Below are positions 46,775 through 55,980 of a DNA stretch of 64,000 bases, piece by piece. The position numbers were made by a program, and so were the translations under genes. A model generated the notes under the pieces. That model saw nothing but the letters and a program-made list of their open reading frames with translations. It was not told where the DNA came from and did not search any database. Numbering within the stretch: the first letter of the stretch is position 1; every line of letters starts with the position of its first letter. Source of the stretch: Pseudomonas sp. Irchel 3A7. Its GTDB lineage: Bacteria; Pseudomonadota; Gammaproteobacteria; Pseudomonadales; Pseudomonadaceae. The stretch is taken from contig NZ_FYED01000023.1 of the NCBI RefSeq assembly GCF_900187565.1, forward strand, positions 34,020 through 98,019, given 5' to 3'.

Positions 46775-48220
46775 ATGCTGTCGTTGCTTGCCGAACACCC
46801 CTTGGTCTGCGCCCTGATCCTGATCCTGATCGATCTGGTGGTGTGGCGTCTGGTCGGTGTCAATCATCACAACTGGAAACTGCTGGTACGGCTGGTGATT
46901 TTCTCGCTGTTCAGCCTTCTGCTGTTCAACGAAGGCTTGAGCCCGCTGGAACCGGCACCCAGGGTTGACAATGTGCCCTTGCAGCTGGCGGCCACGGGGT
47001 TGCAGATCGCCTGGTGGATATTTGGCGCGCGCACCCTGACCGTGCTGATCGGCGCGGCGATGATGCAACGGGTCGGGCATACCGGGCGCTTGCTGCAGGA
47101 CCTGCTCGGCGCGGTGATTTTCCTGGTCGCGGTCATCGCCGCCCTGGCCTACGTGCTCAATCTGCCGGTCAAGGGGGTGCTGGCCACGTCCGGCGCCCTG
47201 GCGATCATCGTCGGCCTGGCGCTGCAAAGCACCCTCAGCGACGTGTTTTCCGGGATCGTCCTGAACACCACCAAACCCTATCAACTGGATGACTGGATCG
47301 CGATCGACGGCACGGAAGGCCGGGTCATTGATATCGATTGGCGCGCCACGCGGCTGCAAACCTCCCAAGGCAGCATGATCGTGATTCCCAACTCGCTGGC
47401 CGCCAAGGCCAAAATCACCAATTTCAGCCGGCCCAGCGATATGTTCGGCGTTTCGATCACCTTGCAGGTCAGCCCCCATGTGCGTCCGCAAACCGTGATC
47501 GATGCCTTGGAGCGGGCGATGCAGGGCTGTCGCATTCTGTTGACGACGCCTGGGCCCAAGGTGGCGCTCAAAAGCTCCAGCGCTGCCGGTGCGGATTATG
47601 AGATCAGCGGGTTTGTCGCCGCGATGAGCGAGAAGCGCACGGTACGCAACCAACTGTTTGACCTGGCGTATCGGCATTTGCGGGCGTCCGGTGTGAATTT
47701 GCTGTCGAGCGTGGAACCGAGCCCTACGAGCGACCTGCCGCGGCAACGCGCGTTGATCGACAGTTCGCCGATCTTCTCGACGTTGCGTCAGGAAGAGAAG
47801 GAAACCTTCAGCCAGAACATGATCCTGCAGAGCTTCCGCGCCGGGGAAACGATCCTGGCGGCGGGGGAGGTCAGCAATCACTTGTTCATCGTCGAGTCCG
47901 GCGTGGTAACCGTTTCGCTGAACATCAACGGTACGACCATGGAGACCGGACGCATGGGGCCGGGTGAGGTGATCGGCGAGGCGGGTATCTTGTCCGATAG
48001 CGCGTTGCCCGCGCAGTTCGCCGCGAAAACCAACTGCACGCTGTATCGCATCGACAAGGGCTACCTCAGACCTTGCCTGGAAGCCCGTCACGACATCAAC
48101 GACGCGATGAAGACCTTGCTGGATTTCCGTTTGCACAAAGTGAAGGAATTGACCCAGGAAGTGCCGGTTGTGGTGCACAAGAAAGGGTTCTTGCAGTGGT
48201 TGCTCAAGCGGGCAGGCTGA
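46775..48220 (+). CDS. MscS-type mechanosensitive channel with cyclic-nucleotide-binding domain
   Basis: A 481-residue inner membrane protein. N-terminal hydrophobic segments (ALILILIDLVVW, LLVRLVIFSLFSLLLF, TVLIGAAMM, LLGAVIFLVAVIAALAYVL) lead into the MscS pore helix and beta domain (SGALAIIVGLALQSTLSDVFSG). The C-terminal ~120 residues form a cNMP-binding domain (FSTLRQEEKETFSQN...GEVIGEAGILSD). This makes it a bacterial cyclic-nucleotide-gated-like channel of the MscS superfamily, in which tension gating may be weak or absent. The ATG at 46775 follows GGAG. An upstream TTG would add ten residues. Confidence 0.9.
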   Translation: MLSLLAEHPLVCALILILIDLVVWRLVGVNHHNWKLLVRLVIFSLFSLLLFNEGLSPLEPAPRVDNVPLQLAATGLQIAWWIFGARTLTVLIGAAMMQRVGHTGRLLQDLLGAVIFLVAVIAALAYVLNLPVKGVLATSGALAIIVGLALQSTLSDVFSGIVLNTTKPYQLDDWIAIDGTEGRVIDIDWRATRLQTSQGSMIVIPNSLAAKAKITNFSRPSDMFGVSITLQVSPHVRPQTVIDALERAMQGCRILLTTPGPKVALKSSSAAGADYEISGFVAAMSEKRTVRNQLFDLAYRHLRASGVNLLSSVEPSPTSDLPRQRALIDSSPIFSTLRQEEKETFSQNMILQSFRAGETILAAGEVSNHLFIVESGVVTVSLNINGTTMETGRMGPGEVIGEAGILSDSALPAQFAAKTNCTLYRIDKGYLRPCLEARHDINDAMKTLLDFRLHKVKELTQEVPVVVHKKGFLQWLLKRAG

Positions 48221-48247
48221 TTTTTTGGCGGATGGCCGCTGCGCGGT

Positions 48248-48312
48248 TCCCGAGCAGGCTCGGTCCCACAGGTGCTGCACAAGCCCAATGTGGGAGCGAG
48301 CCTGCTCGCGAA
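48248..48312. repeat. Class A REP pair, outward arrangement
   Basis: A slightly degenerate inverted copy (CCGAGCAGGCTCGGTCCCACAG) is followed by a direct copy, between the convergent channel gene and the TonB receptor gene. Confidence 0.8.
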
Positions 48313-48346
48313 GGCGATGTCAGCTGCGCTACATATGTTGAAATGA

Positions 48347-50740
48347 TCAAAAATCCACAGTCGCCGAAACCTTCAACGTACGCGGCGTCCCCTGAGTCAA
48401 ATACCCGCCGTTGGCCGAGGCCCAATAGGCCTCATTGGCGACATTTTCAATATTGGCGCGCAAGGTGACTTCCCGTTCATCGAGCCTGAAGGCATAACGC
48501 GCCCCCAGATCAAACCGGTTCCAGGCCGCAATGCTCTGGGTGTTGGCAGCGTTCAGATATTGCCCACCTGTGCGCAACATCCGCGCGCTGAACGCCGCGC
48601 CTTCGATCCCCGGTATATCCCAGTCGGCCCCCAGGTTGAACTGAAAACGCGGCACACCGACGGCACGGTTGCCGTCGTTGATGCCATTGGCACTGCCTTC
48701 AATTTCCGTCTTCATCACAGCGGCGCCGCTCAGCAGACGCAGGCCTTCGAACGGCTCGCCGTAGAGGTTGAATTCAATGCCTTTGTTCACCTGCTGGCCG
48801 TCGACGCGGAAGACACCGTCCTGGGTGTAGCTCGAGGGTTGCTCGATGCGGTATGCCCCCAGGTTCGCGCCATAACTGCCCATGTCCAGGCGCACGCCGG
48901 CTTCGACTTGCCTGCTGCGCACCGGGGCGAAGGTGTCGTCGCGATTCAGCGAACCGGTGGGCGGCGTCGGACCCTTGGCCAGGCCTTCGATACGGTTGGC
49001 ATAGAACGACAGGTGCTCCCAGGGCTTGATCACCAGACCGAAAACCGGGGTGGTGATTGACGCTTCATCACTCGATGTTCGGGCGCCGGAGGTGGTGCTC
49101 CAGCCATCCACCTTCATCGCCTGGCGACGCGCGCCGAGGGTCAGCAAGATGCGGTCGTCGATGAAGCCGAGGGTGTCGGCGATGGCGAGGCTGCGCAGTG
49201 TATTTTTGCCGACGACCCGTGGGTCGTGAATGTCGCTGCCGAATGACGTGGCTGCGGGGCGCGGCTGTTCGCTGACGTCATAGAGGTTGGTGCTGTAGCG
49301 CCCGGTGGCGCCGATGGTTTCGAAGGCTGAACGCTGCTGGCCCCAGATTCCCGTCAGCCCGAGGTTCAATTGATGGCTGATCGCACCGGTGTTCAGGCGA
49401 CCGTTCAGGCCGGCCATCAGGCTGCGGTTGTCCTCGTCATGGGGCGAGTAGAGCATGCCACCCCGGGCGTTGCCCTCAAGGTCGGTGACGGTCAGAGACG
49501 AGTACACACCGTTCTCCCGGGTGTGTTTGGCACCCCCGGCGACGTAGGCGGACCAGTTTTCGCCCAAGTCATACTCGGCACGGGCCATGCCGAAGGTGTC
49601 TTCGAGCTGCGAATAGCTCCAACCCTGCGCGTACCCGGCGGTGGCGTCGGGTGCCTTGGGCACTTTGTTCAGCGTAGGGTCGAGGTAAACCACCGCGCGA
49701 CCCTGATTGATCACCTGTTTTTGGTAACCCAGGTCGGCGCAGAGGCGTAGGCGCTCGCCGCGATAATCCAATCCCAGGCTGATCAAGGACGAGCGCTGGC
49801 CTTCATCCTCGACGGCGGTATCGCCTTCACGCTGCAGCAGGTTGATCCGTGCGCCAAAACGGTTGTCGTCGCCGAAACGCTGGCCCAGATCGACATGCCC
49901 ACCCACGCGGGCGTCACTGCTGTAATCCAGGCTGACGCGTCGTGTCGGCAGGTCGCCTGCACGCTTGGGTTGCACGTTGACGCCGCCACCGATGCCGCTG
50001 CCGCTGGGCGTGACGCCATTGATAAAGGCGTTCGGCCCCTTGAACAACTCGACCCGTTCCAGGGCTTCGGTGGCGATGATCTGGCGCGGCAGCACGCCGT
50101 ACAGGCCGTTCCAGGAAATATCATCGGAGGCCAGCGACAGCCCGCGAATGATGAACACCTGGGAAAAATTGCCGAATCCGGCGGACTGACGCACCGAGGC
50201 GTCATTGAGCAGTACGTCGCCGACGGTCCGGGCTTGCTGGTCGGTGATGGTTTTACCGGTGTAACTGGTGACACTGAAGGGCAGGTCATTCAGCGCCCGG
50301 TTGCCGAGCACGCCGATTTGGGCGTCACGGGCCACTTGTCCACCGCCGTAGGTATCCCCGCTGTCATTGCCCACGGCGCTGACGTTGGTGGTGTCCAGTT
50401 CCACAGCGACTCCGGTGGCCGCTTGCGACTTCAGGGTGTATCCACTGTCGCCGGTGCTGATCAACACGAAGCCGCTGCCCTCGAGCAAACGGGAAAAACC
50501 CGATTGCACGCTAAAAGCGCCGTGCAATCCCGGGCTCTGTCGGTTGCCCAGCAATGCCGGGTCGAATGACAGTGGCGCACCGACAGCCACGGCAAACTGT
50601 GCCAATACCTGGCTCAGCAAACCCGGACCGATGTCGAAGTTGCGGCTGACGCTTTCGCTGACGGTGTCGGCGGCCTGGCTGTAAAGCGGCAGCAGCGCCG
50701 GGCAGGCCAGGGCAATGCGCAAAAAAGTAGGTTTGAACAT
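48347..50740 (-). CDS. TonB-dependent siderophore receptor with signalling domain
   Basis: A 797-residue outer membrane receptor. It has a signal peptide ending at SQA (about residue 24), an STN signalling domain (~33-105), a plug (VTSYTGKTITDQQARTVGD onward) and a beta-barrel ending KVSATVDF with the terminal Phe. It follows the sigma and anti-sigma genes on the same strand, 14 bases after the anti-sigma stop, so the three form one cell-surface signalling unit. The ligand, probably a foreign or secondary ferric siderophore, cannot be read from sequence alone. It is not the pyoverdine receptor of this locus. Confidence 0.92.
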   Translation of the reverse strand: MFKPTFLRIALACPALLPLYSQAADTVSESVSRNFDIGPGLLSQVLAQFAVAVGAPLSFDPALLGNRQSPGLHGAFSVQSGFSRLLEGSGFVLISTGDSGYTLKSQAATGVAVELDTTNVSAVGNDSGDTYGGGQVARDAQIGVLGNRALNDLPFSVTSYTGKTITDQQARTVGDVLLNDASVRQSAGFGNFSQVFIIRGLSLASDDISWNGLYGVLPRQIIATEALERVELFKGPNAFINGVTPSGSGIGGGVNVQPKRAGDLPTRRVSLDYSSDARVGGHVDLGQRFGDDNRFGARINLLQREGDTAVEDEGQRSSLISLGLDYRGERLRLCADLGYQKQVINQGRAVVYLDPTLNKVPKAPDATAGYAQGWSYSQLEDTFGMARAEYDLGENWSAYVAGGAKHTRENGVYSSLTVTDLEGNARGGMLYSPHDEDNRSLMAGLNGRLNTGAISHQLNLGLTGIWGQQRSAFETIGATGRYSTNLYDVSEQPRPAATSFGSDIHDPRVVGKNTLRSLAIADTLGFIDDRILLTLGARRQAMKVDGWSTTSGARTSSDEASITTPVFGLVIKPWEHLSFYANRIEGLAKGPTPPTGSLNRDDTFAPVRSRQVEAGVRLDMGSYGANLGAYRIEQPSSYTQDGVFRVDGQQVNKGIEFNLYGEPFEGLRLLSGAAVMKTEIEGSANGINDGNRAVGVPRFQFNLGADWDIPGIEGAAFSARMLRTGGQYLNAANTQSIAAWNRFDLGARYAFRLDEREVTLRANIENVANEAYWASANGGYLTQGTPRTLKVSATVDF

Positions 50741-50754
50741 CAGAGACTGACGCG

Positions 50755-51714
50755 TCAGACCCTCGGTTCGACCGACAGCCAGTAGCGTGTCAAGCGGCTG
50801 ATGTTCAGCGGCAGGGTATCGCTGAGCAGGCGCAGGCTGGCGTCGGTATCACGCAGGGAAAACGCACCCGATACGCGCAGTGCCGCGACATCCGGATGGC
50901 AGCGCAGTACGCCTGGCCGGTAACGGCTCAGTTCGCCGAGCAATTCGTCCAGGCGCATGTTGTTGGCCAGCAGCATGCCCTTGTCCCAGGACATGGCAGC
51001 GACGTCGAACCGTTGCGGATCATCGAAACGGTTCAACTTGAAGCTCTGGCGCTGGCCGGCATCGAGGGGGGTGCCTTGCTGCAGCATTTGCGGTGTGACC
51101 ACCACTTGTCCTTCCAGCACTGAAACGTGGCTTCTGGAACCCTCGGTCCGTACGCAAAACCGGGTGCCCAGCGCGCGGGCCGTGCCTTGGGGAGTTTCGA
51201 CGATAAAGGGGCGGGCGCCGAGGTCTTTCGCGGTGCTGATCAACAGTTCGCCGCTGAGCAACATGACGCGTCGTTCCCGTGGGTTGAAGGCGATGTTCAC
51301 CGCACTGTCGGTGTTGAGCAGCAACTGGCTGCCATCGGGCAATTGCAGGTTTTTCTGTTCGCCCACGGCGGTGCGCAGATCGGCGGTCCATTGCTCCCAG
51401 GGCAAATGCTGCGAAGCGAAGCCCAAGGGGCCGGCCAGCAACAGCAAGCCCAGGCGGGTGAGGGTCTGCCGGCGACTCAGGCCTTCCTGGCGTGATGCCC
51501 GTTTCAGGGTTTGCATGGCGAGGTTGGCCGGTACGCCACGGAAATCCCCGAGCAACGCTTCGGCCCGTTGCCAGGCCTGGGCATGTTCCAGGCTGCGGTT
51601 GCGCCATTGGGCGATGGCCTGATGATCGGCCGGGGTGGCCGTGCCGGAATGCAGCTGCACCAGCCAGTCAGCCGCTTCACCCAGAATCTGCGGGTTGATG
51701 ATCGACGAATTCAT
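50755..51714 (-). CDS. FecR-family anti-sigma factor
   Basis: A 319-residue inner membrane regulator. The N-terminal cytoplasmic domain has ADWLVQLHSG and the Trp-rich sigma-binding segment (QWRNRSLEHAQAWQRAE). One membrane helix lies near 90-105 (LLLLAGPLGFA), and a periplasmic FecR domain follows (LPDGSQLLLNTDSAV). The start is taken as ATG at 51714; a TTG at 51738 would overlap the sigma gene. It should hold the adjacent sigma factor until the receptor signals. Confidence 0.9.
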   Translation of the reverse strand: MNSSIINPQILGEAADWLVQLHSGTATPADHQAIAQWRNRSLEHAQAWQRAEALLGDFRGVPANLAMQTLKRASRQEGLSRRQTLTRLGLLLLAGPLGFASQHLPWEQWTADLRTAVGEQKNLQLPDGSQLLLNTDSAVNIAFNPRERRVMLLSGELLISTAKDLGARPFIVETPQGTARALGTRFCVRTEGSRSHVSVLEGQVVVTPQMLQQGTPLDAGQRQSFKLNRFDDPQRFDVAAMSWDKGMLLANNMRLDELLGELSRYRPGVLRCHPDVAALRVSGAFSLRDTDASLRLLSDTLPLNISRLTRYWLSVEPRV

Positions 51715-51730
51715 CAGGCGACACTCTTCA

Positions 51731-52237
51731 TCAGGCAACGCTCAGGCAGGCAATGAATGCCGCGCGCATGTGGCGCTTGACGGTGATCAGCGAGACATTC
51801 AGGCGGGTGGCGATCTGCGCGTAAGTCAGGCCTTCGATCTGCGACAGCAAAAATGTCTCGCGGGTTGCGCTGGGCAGTTCGCGCAACAGCGCTTCGATGC
51901 GCCACAGGGTTTCGAGGATCAGCAGGCGGGTTTCCGGCGAAGGCACCTCGGCCACCGGCAGGTGCGCGATGGTTTCCAGATACGCGCGCTCGATGTCCTG
52001 ACGCCGCCAGCGGTCAATCACCAGGCCCTTGGCAATGTGCGTCAGCAGCGCCCGCGGTTCACTGCCCAGGGGCTTGACCACCTGGCGCGTCAGCAGGCGC
52101 AGGAACGTGTCGTGTGCCAGGTCGGCCGCATCACAGCGGTTACCCAGTTTGCGGTGCAGCCAACCCTGCAGCCAACCGTGGTGTTCGCTGTAGAGGGTAT
52201 GGACTTGCTGGTTCAAAGGCTGATCGGCGAACGACAT
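51731..52237 (-). CDS. FecI-family ECF sigma factor
   Basis: A 168-residue sigma-70 family factor with region 2 (CDAADLAHDTFLRLL, ALLTHIAKGLVIDRWRR) and region 4 (LPSATRETFLLSQIEGLTYAQIATRLNVS, given in two parts: residues ~115-143). The start MSFADQPLN at 52237 gives a normal FecI length. The frame stays open further upstream, but that extension is unlike the family. It heads the sigma, anti-sigma, receptor unit and probably activates the receptor gene. An upstream Fur site was looked for but no convincing one was found. Confidence 0.9.
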   Translation of the reverse strand: MSFADQPLNQQVHTLYSEHHGWLQGWLHRKLGNRCDAADLAHDTFLRLLTRQVVKPLGSEPRALLTHIAKGLVIDRWRRQDIERAYLETIAHLPVAEVPSPETRLLILETLWRIEALLRELPSATRETFLLSQIEGLTYAQIATRLNVSLITVKRHMRAAFIACLSVA

Positions 52238-52449
52238 GGCGGGCAGATACTCGACTCGGGCATCCTGCGTGAGTGCAATTAAGAATTGATCGCATTCTAG
52301 TAGCCCTGACCAAGTGATGGCAATTGTCATTTCGCACTTTCTTTCAGGGTTTGCGCCAGTGGCCTCCTCGACTTCTCAAAGATTGGCTATTTGTACAAAT
52401 CGACGGCGGGACTACCGTATCTGCACACCCACTTGCCCCGGAGCATGCC

Positions 52450-52890
52450 ATGCAACCCCGTATCGATTTCTACACCGCTTCGCCTGATGCCCTGAAGGCC
52501 ATGATTGCCCTGGAAACCGCTGTCTCGAAGCTGCCGCTGGAAAAGTCGCTGATCGAACTGGTCAAGCTGCGCGCTTCGCAAATCAACGGTTGTGCCTTCT
52601 GCATCGACTTACACACCTCCGATGCCCTCAAGGCCGGCGAAACCACGCGCCGCCTGTTTGCCGTGACCGCCTGGCGCGAAGCACCCTTCTTCACCGACCG
52701 CGAGCGCGCCGCGCTGCTCTGGACCGAATCCCTGACCCAGCTCAGCCTGACCCACGCCCCGGACGAAGACTATGACGTGGTCAGGGCGCAGTTCTCGGAA
52801 AAGGAAATGGTCGACCTGACCGTGGCCATCAGCACCATCAACAGCTGGAACCGTCTGGCCGTGGGCTTCCGCAAAATGCCGCAGGCCTGA
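52450..52890 (+). CDS. AhpD-like carboxymuconolactone decarboxylase family protein
   Basis: A 146-residue protein of the YnjB/YnjA-like alkylhydroperoxidase type. Its redox motif CAFC sits in NGCAFCIDLHTSDA, which matches the family pattern of CxxC with a following His. The N-terminus reads MQPRIDFYTASPDALKAM, typical of this group. Function is likely peroxide or thiol-based detoxification. It is divergent from the FecI-type sigma gene across a 212-base gap in which I see no strong operator. Confidence 0.88.
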   Translation: MQPRIDFYTASPDALKAMIALETAVSKLPLEKSLIELVKLRASQINGCAFCIDLHTSDALKAGETTRRLFAVTAWREAPFFTDRERAALLWTESLTQLSLTHAPDEDYDVVRAQFSEKEMVDLTVAISTINSWNRLAVGFRKMPQA

Positions 52891-52905
52891 CAGTCCCCAA
52901 TCAAT

Positions 52906-52996
52906 CGTGGGAGCGGGCTTGCTCGCGAATGCGGTGGGTCAGTCACATCACCGTTGCCTGACACACCGCTTTCGCGAGCAGGCTCGCTCCCACAGG
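52906..52996. repeat. REP doublet (REPIN), mixed class
   Basis: The left arm reads GTGGGAGCGGGCTTGCTCGCGAA and the right arm is class A, so the pair mixes variants. It lies between the convergent ahpD-like and emrB-like genes. Confidence 0.84.
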
Positions 52997-53023
52997 GGGG
53001 GCGCGGAGTTTCTGGGTCTGGAA

Positions 53024-54616
53024 TCAATGGGCATCGGCACTCGGCGCGGTCGGTGGCTGCACCTTGCGCATCAAGGGCACCATCGCCGTGGCGACGATGA
53101 AGCAGACCATGATCATCAGAAACGCGTCGCCATAGGTCTGTGTCTGTGCTTCGCGGTAGGTCAACAGCCAGAGCTGATGCAGGCTGGCAGTCACCCCGAC
53201 ATCGCCGCTCTGGCCCAGGGCGGCGAAGTTGTTGCCGACTTGGGCCAGCCACTGGTTGAGAGCTTCGTTGGTGCTGTTGAGGTGTTCCGCCAACCGGGTG
53301 AAGTGCAGGTTGGTGCGGTCATTGAGAATGGTCGCGCACGCGGCGATGCCGATGGCACCCCCCAGGTTGCGCATCAAGTTGAACAACCCCGATGCATGCT
53401 TGAGCCGCGCCGGTGCCAGCCCGCCCAGGGTCAAGGTCACTGCCGGCGGCACCGCCAGTTGCTGGGCAATCCCGCGCAGGGCTTGCGGCAACATCAATTC
53501 CCTGGCCCCCCAGTCATGGGTGATCGGGCTGAAATCCCACATCGATAAAGCGAACAGCCCCAAACCGGTCATCATGATCCAGCGCAGATCGACGCGGTTG
53601 GCCAGAAAGGCGTACAGCGGAATCGCCATGATCTGGAACACCCCGGTGGAGAAAACCGCCAGACCAATGTCCAGCGCGCCATAGCCGCGTACCCGACCGA
53701 GAAACAGCGGCGTCAGGTAGATGGTGGCGAACAGGCCGATCCCGGTGACGAACGAGAAGAAACAACCGAGGGCGAAGTTGCGATCCTTCAAGGCGCGCAA
53801 GTCGACGATCGGATTGGCGACGTGCAGGGTCCGGCCGATGAAGGCGAGGCCGGCCAGGCCGCTGATCCACGCGGTGGTGAGAATGATGCTGTCACTGAAC
53901 CAGTTCCAGCGCGGACCTTCTTCGAGGGTGTATTCCAGGCAGCCGAGAAACAGCGCCAGAAATATCATGCTGAGATAGTCGGCGCCCTTGAGCAGCGAGA
54001 GCTCCGGCTGGTCGATCTTCACCAGCATCGGCACCGCCACGGCGACGAAGATCCCCGGCACCAGGTTGATGTAGAACAGCCAGTGCCAGGACGATATGTC
54101 GGTGATCCAGCCGCCAATCACCGGCCCCAGGGTCGGCGCCAGCGAAGCCACCGCGCCGATGGTCGCGGCGGCGATCACCCGTTGTTTGCCGGTGAAGAAA
54201 ACGAACGCCGTGGTGAACACCAAGGGAATCATCGAACCGCCAAGGAACCCTTGCAGGGCACGGAAGGCGATCATGCTCTGGATGTTCCAGGCCATGCCGC
54301 AGAGCAGGCTGGTCAGGGTAAAGCCCACGGCGGATGCGCAGAACAGCCAGCGCGTGGAGAACACCCGCGACAACCAGCCGGACAGCGGGATCACGATGAT
54401 TTCGGCGATGAGGTAGCTGGTTTGCACCCAGGCGGTTTCGTCAGTGCCGGCCGACAACCCGCCGCCAATGTCACGCAGCGATGCCGAGACAATCTGGATA
54501 TCCAGCAACGCAATGAACATGCCGATGCACATGCTGGCGAAGGCGAAGACCTTGGTCGCCGTGGCCATGTTCGCGGCATTGAACGGTTGCGCCGGGGCGG
54601 CGAGGACGCGGCTCAT
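53024..54616 (-). CDS. EmrB/QacA-type (DHA2) MFS drug exporter
   Basis: A 530-residue inner membrane transporter with about 14 hydrophobic segments. It opens FAFASMCIGMFIALLDIQIV with the DHA2 motif LDxQIV, then shows TSYLIAEIIVIPLSGWLS and GxxGGSMIPL, the proton-antiport motif region. It overlaps the adaptor gene by four bases (ATGA), so they are translationally coupled. With the adaptor and a TolC-like outer membrane protein elsewhere it should form a tripartite efflux pump. Confidence 0.9.
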   Translation of the reverse strand: MSRVLAAPAQPFNAANMATATKVFAFASMCIGMFIALLDIQIVSASLRDIGGGLSAGTDETAWVQTSYLIAEIIVIPLSGWLSRVFSTRWLFCASAVGFTLTSLLCGMAWNIQSMIAFRALQGFLGGSMIPLVFTTAFVFFTGKQRVIAAATIGAVASLAPTLGPVIGGWITDISSWHWLFYINLVPGIFVAVAVPMLVKIDQPELSLLKGADYLSMIFLALFLGCLEYTLEEGPRWNWFSDSIILTTAWISGLAGLAFIGRTLHVANPIVDLRALKDRNFALGCFFSFVTGIGLFATIYLTPLFLGRVRGYGALDIGLAVFSTGVFQIMAIPLYAFLANRVDLRWIMMTGLGLFALSMWDFSPITHDWGARELMLPQALRGIAQQLAVPPAVTLTLGGLAPARLKHASGLFNLMRNLGGAIGIAACATILNDRTNLHFTRLAEHLNSTNEALNQWLAQVGNNFAALGQSGDVGVTASLHQLWLLTYREAQTQTYGDAFLMIMVCFIVATAMVPLMRKVQPPTAPSADAH

Positions 54617-55734
54617 GGCGCGTTGGCCACGGCCGGGGTTTCAGGTTCTTTGCGGGTGTCCACTTTGGCGGTGACCGACAGGCCGGGACGCAGATGGCCG
54701 AGCACGCTGTCGGCTGGATCGAGGTGGATGCGCACCGGCACCCGCTGCACGATCTTGGTGAAATTGCCGGTGGCATTTTCCGGTGGCAGCACGCTGAACT
54801 GCGAACCGCTGGCGGGTGCAAGACTGTCGAGATGACCGTGGAATTCCTGCCCCGAAAGCACGTCGGCATGTATGACCACCCGCTGGCCGGGCAGCATGCG
54901 TGCCAACTGGTCTTCCTTGAAGTTGGCATCGACCCACAAACCACTGGATGGCACCACCGACAGCAGTTGCGAACCGGCCTGGGCATAGGCGCCGACCCGC
55001 GCCCGACGATTACCGATCACCCCGTCCACCGGTGCCCGCAGTTCGGTGTAGCCGACGTTCAATTGCGCCAGGTCTCGCTCGGCCCTGGCTTGAATCAAAG
55101 CCGCGCGGGCTTGTTGTTTCTGGGTGGCGATGACATTCAGCTGGCGTTGCGCCGCCAGCAGTTCAGCCTGGGCGCGGCTGCTTTGAGCCTGTGCGGTCTT
55201 GAATGTAGCGTTGGCCCGTTGAGCGCTTTCCACAGAAACGGCGTTGGTGCTGACCAGCTTTTTGTAGCGAGCATCGTCATCCCGCGAACGGGCGGTTTCG
55301 GCACCGGCAGCATCGATGCCGGCGCGGGCCTGGCCGATAACGGCTTGTTGCAGCTGTTCGGTGGCGTCGAGGTTGGCCAGCAGGGCTTCTTCAGCCGCCA
55401 CCGCGCCTTCGGCCTTGGCCAGGTTGGCGCGGTAATCCCGGGCGTCGAGGCGGATCAGCACATCGCCGGCCTTGACCTTCTGGTTGTCGGTGACCAGCAC
55501 TTCGTCGATGTAGCCGGCGACCTTCGAGCCAATGATCGTTACGTCGCCGCCGATGTAGGCGTCGTCGGTTTCCTCGATGAAACGGCCGGTGGTCCACCAG
55601 TGCGTGGCGTAGACACCGGCCAGCACCAGTGCAGCAATACCCAGTGTCGGCAGAAGCAGGCGTTTGAGCAGGGGAGGCTTGGGGGTGGTCACCGGCACGG
55701 CAAGGTCGGTTTCAACGTTAGGCATGCTGGTCAT
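54613..55734 (-). CDS. EmrA-type HlyD-family efflux adaptor
   Basis: A 373-residue membrane-fusion protein. It has a short cytoplasmic tail, one membrane helix (LLLPTLGIAALVLAGVYATHW), a lipoyl half (GSKVAGYIDEVLVTDNQKVKAGDVL), a long coiled-coil hairpin (~95-205) and a barrel domain (LRAPVDGVIGNRRARVGAYA). It is first of the emrAB-like pair and follows a promoter region with two adjacent palindromes. A second ATG four codons in is an equally possible start. Confidence 0.9.
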   Translation of the reverse strand: MTSMPNVETDLAVPVTTPKPPLLKRLLLPTLGIAALVLAGVYATHWWTTGRFIEETDDAYIGGDVTIIGSKVAGYIDEVLVTDNQKVKAGDVLIRLDARDYRANLAKAEGAVAAEEALLANLDATEQLQQAVIGQARAGIDAAGAETARSRDDDARYKKLVSTNAVSVESAQRANATFKTAQAQSSRAQAELLAAQRQLNVIATQKQQARAALIQARAERDLAQLNVGYTELRAPVDGVIGNRRARVGAYAQAGSQLLSVVPSSGLWVDANFKEDQLARMLPGQRVVIHADVLSGQEFHGHLDSLAPASGSQFSVLPPENATGNFTKIVQRVPVRIHLDPADSVLGHLRPGLSVTAKVDTRKEPETPAVANAP

Positions 55735-55764
55735 GAAGGATTACCTGTAGGAAACGGCATTTAA

Positions 55765-55794
55765 TTACGCGCGTAATATGACGCATGTCATATT
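55765..55794. promoter_or_regulatory. Two adjoining palindromes in the emrAB promoter
   Basis: ATTACGCGCGTAAT (55765-55778) is a perfect 14-base palindrome. It overlaps by two bases an inverted repeat ATATGAC-GCAT-GTCATAT (55777-55794). Both lie 31-60 bases upstream of the adaptor start. They look like operators for a dimeric TetR- or MarR-type repressor, but no such regulator gene is adjacent. Confidence 0.55.
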
Positions 55795-55871
55795 TAGTCG
55801 CAATTTATTTTTGCTGCCGGTCGTCAGGTGCAATCGAAGAGAAATGAGATGTGGTGATCGCTGAAGATCCA

Positions 55872-55962
55872 CTGTGGGAGCGAGCCTGCTCGCGAAAGCG
55901 GTCTGACATTCAACCTCTTTGCGGTCTGACACACCGCTTTCGCGAGCAGGCTCGCTCCCACA
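55872..55962. repeat. REP doublet (REPIN), class A
   Basis: Inverted copies flank a spacer holding two short direct repeats of GCGGTCTGACA. It lies just downstream of the binding-protein gene's stop codon. Confidence 0.88.
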
Positions 55963-55980
55963 ATTGATGGTTGTTGCCGA

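Noticed and set aside
46676..48280. Minus-strand frame of 534 codons opposite the MscS-type channel
   Set aside because: The plus frame has membrane segments, MscS and cNMP motifs; the opposite frame has none.
52260..52340. Possible Fur boxes before the FecI-type sigma gene
   Set aside because: The best alignments match only about 9-10 of 19 consensus positions, too weak to claim, though iron control is likely on family grounds.
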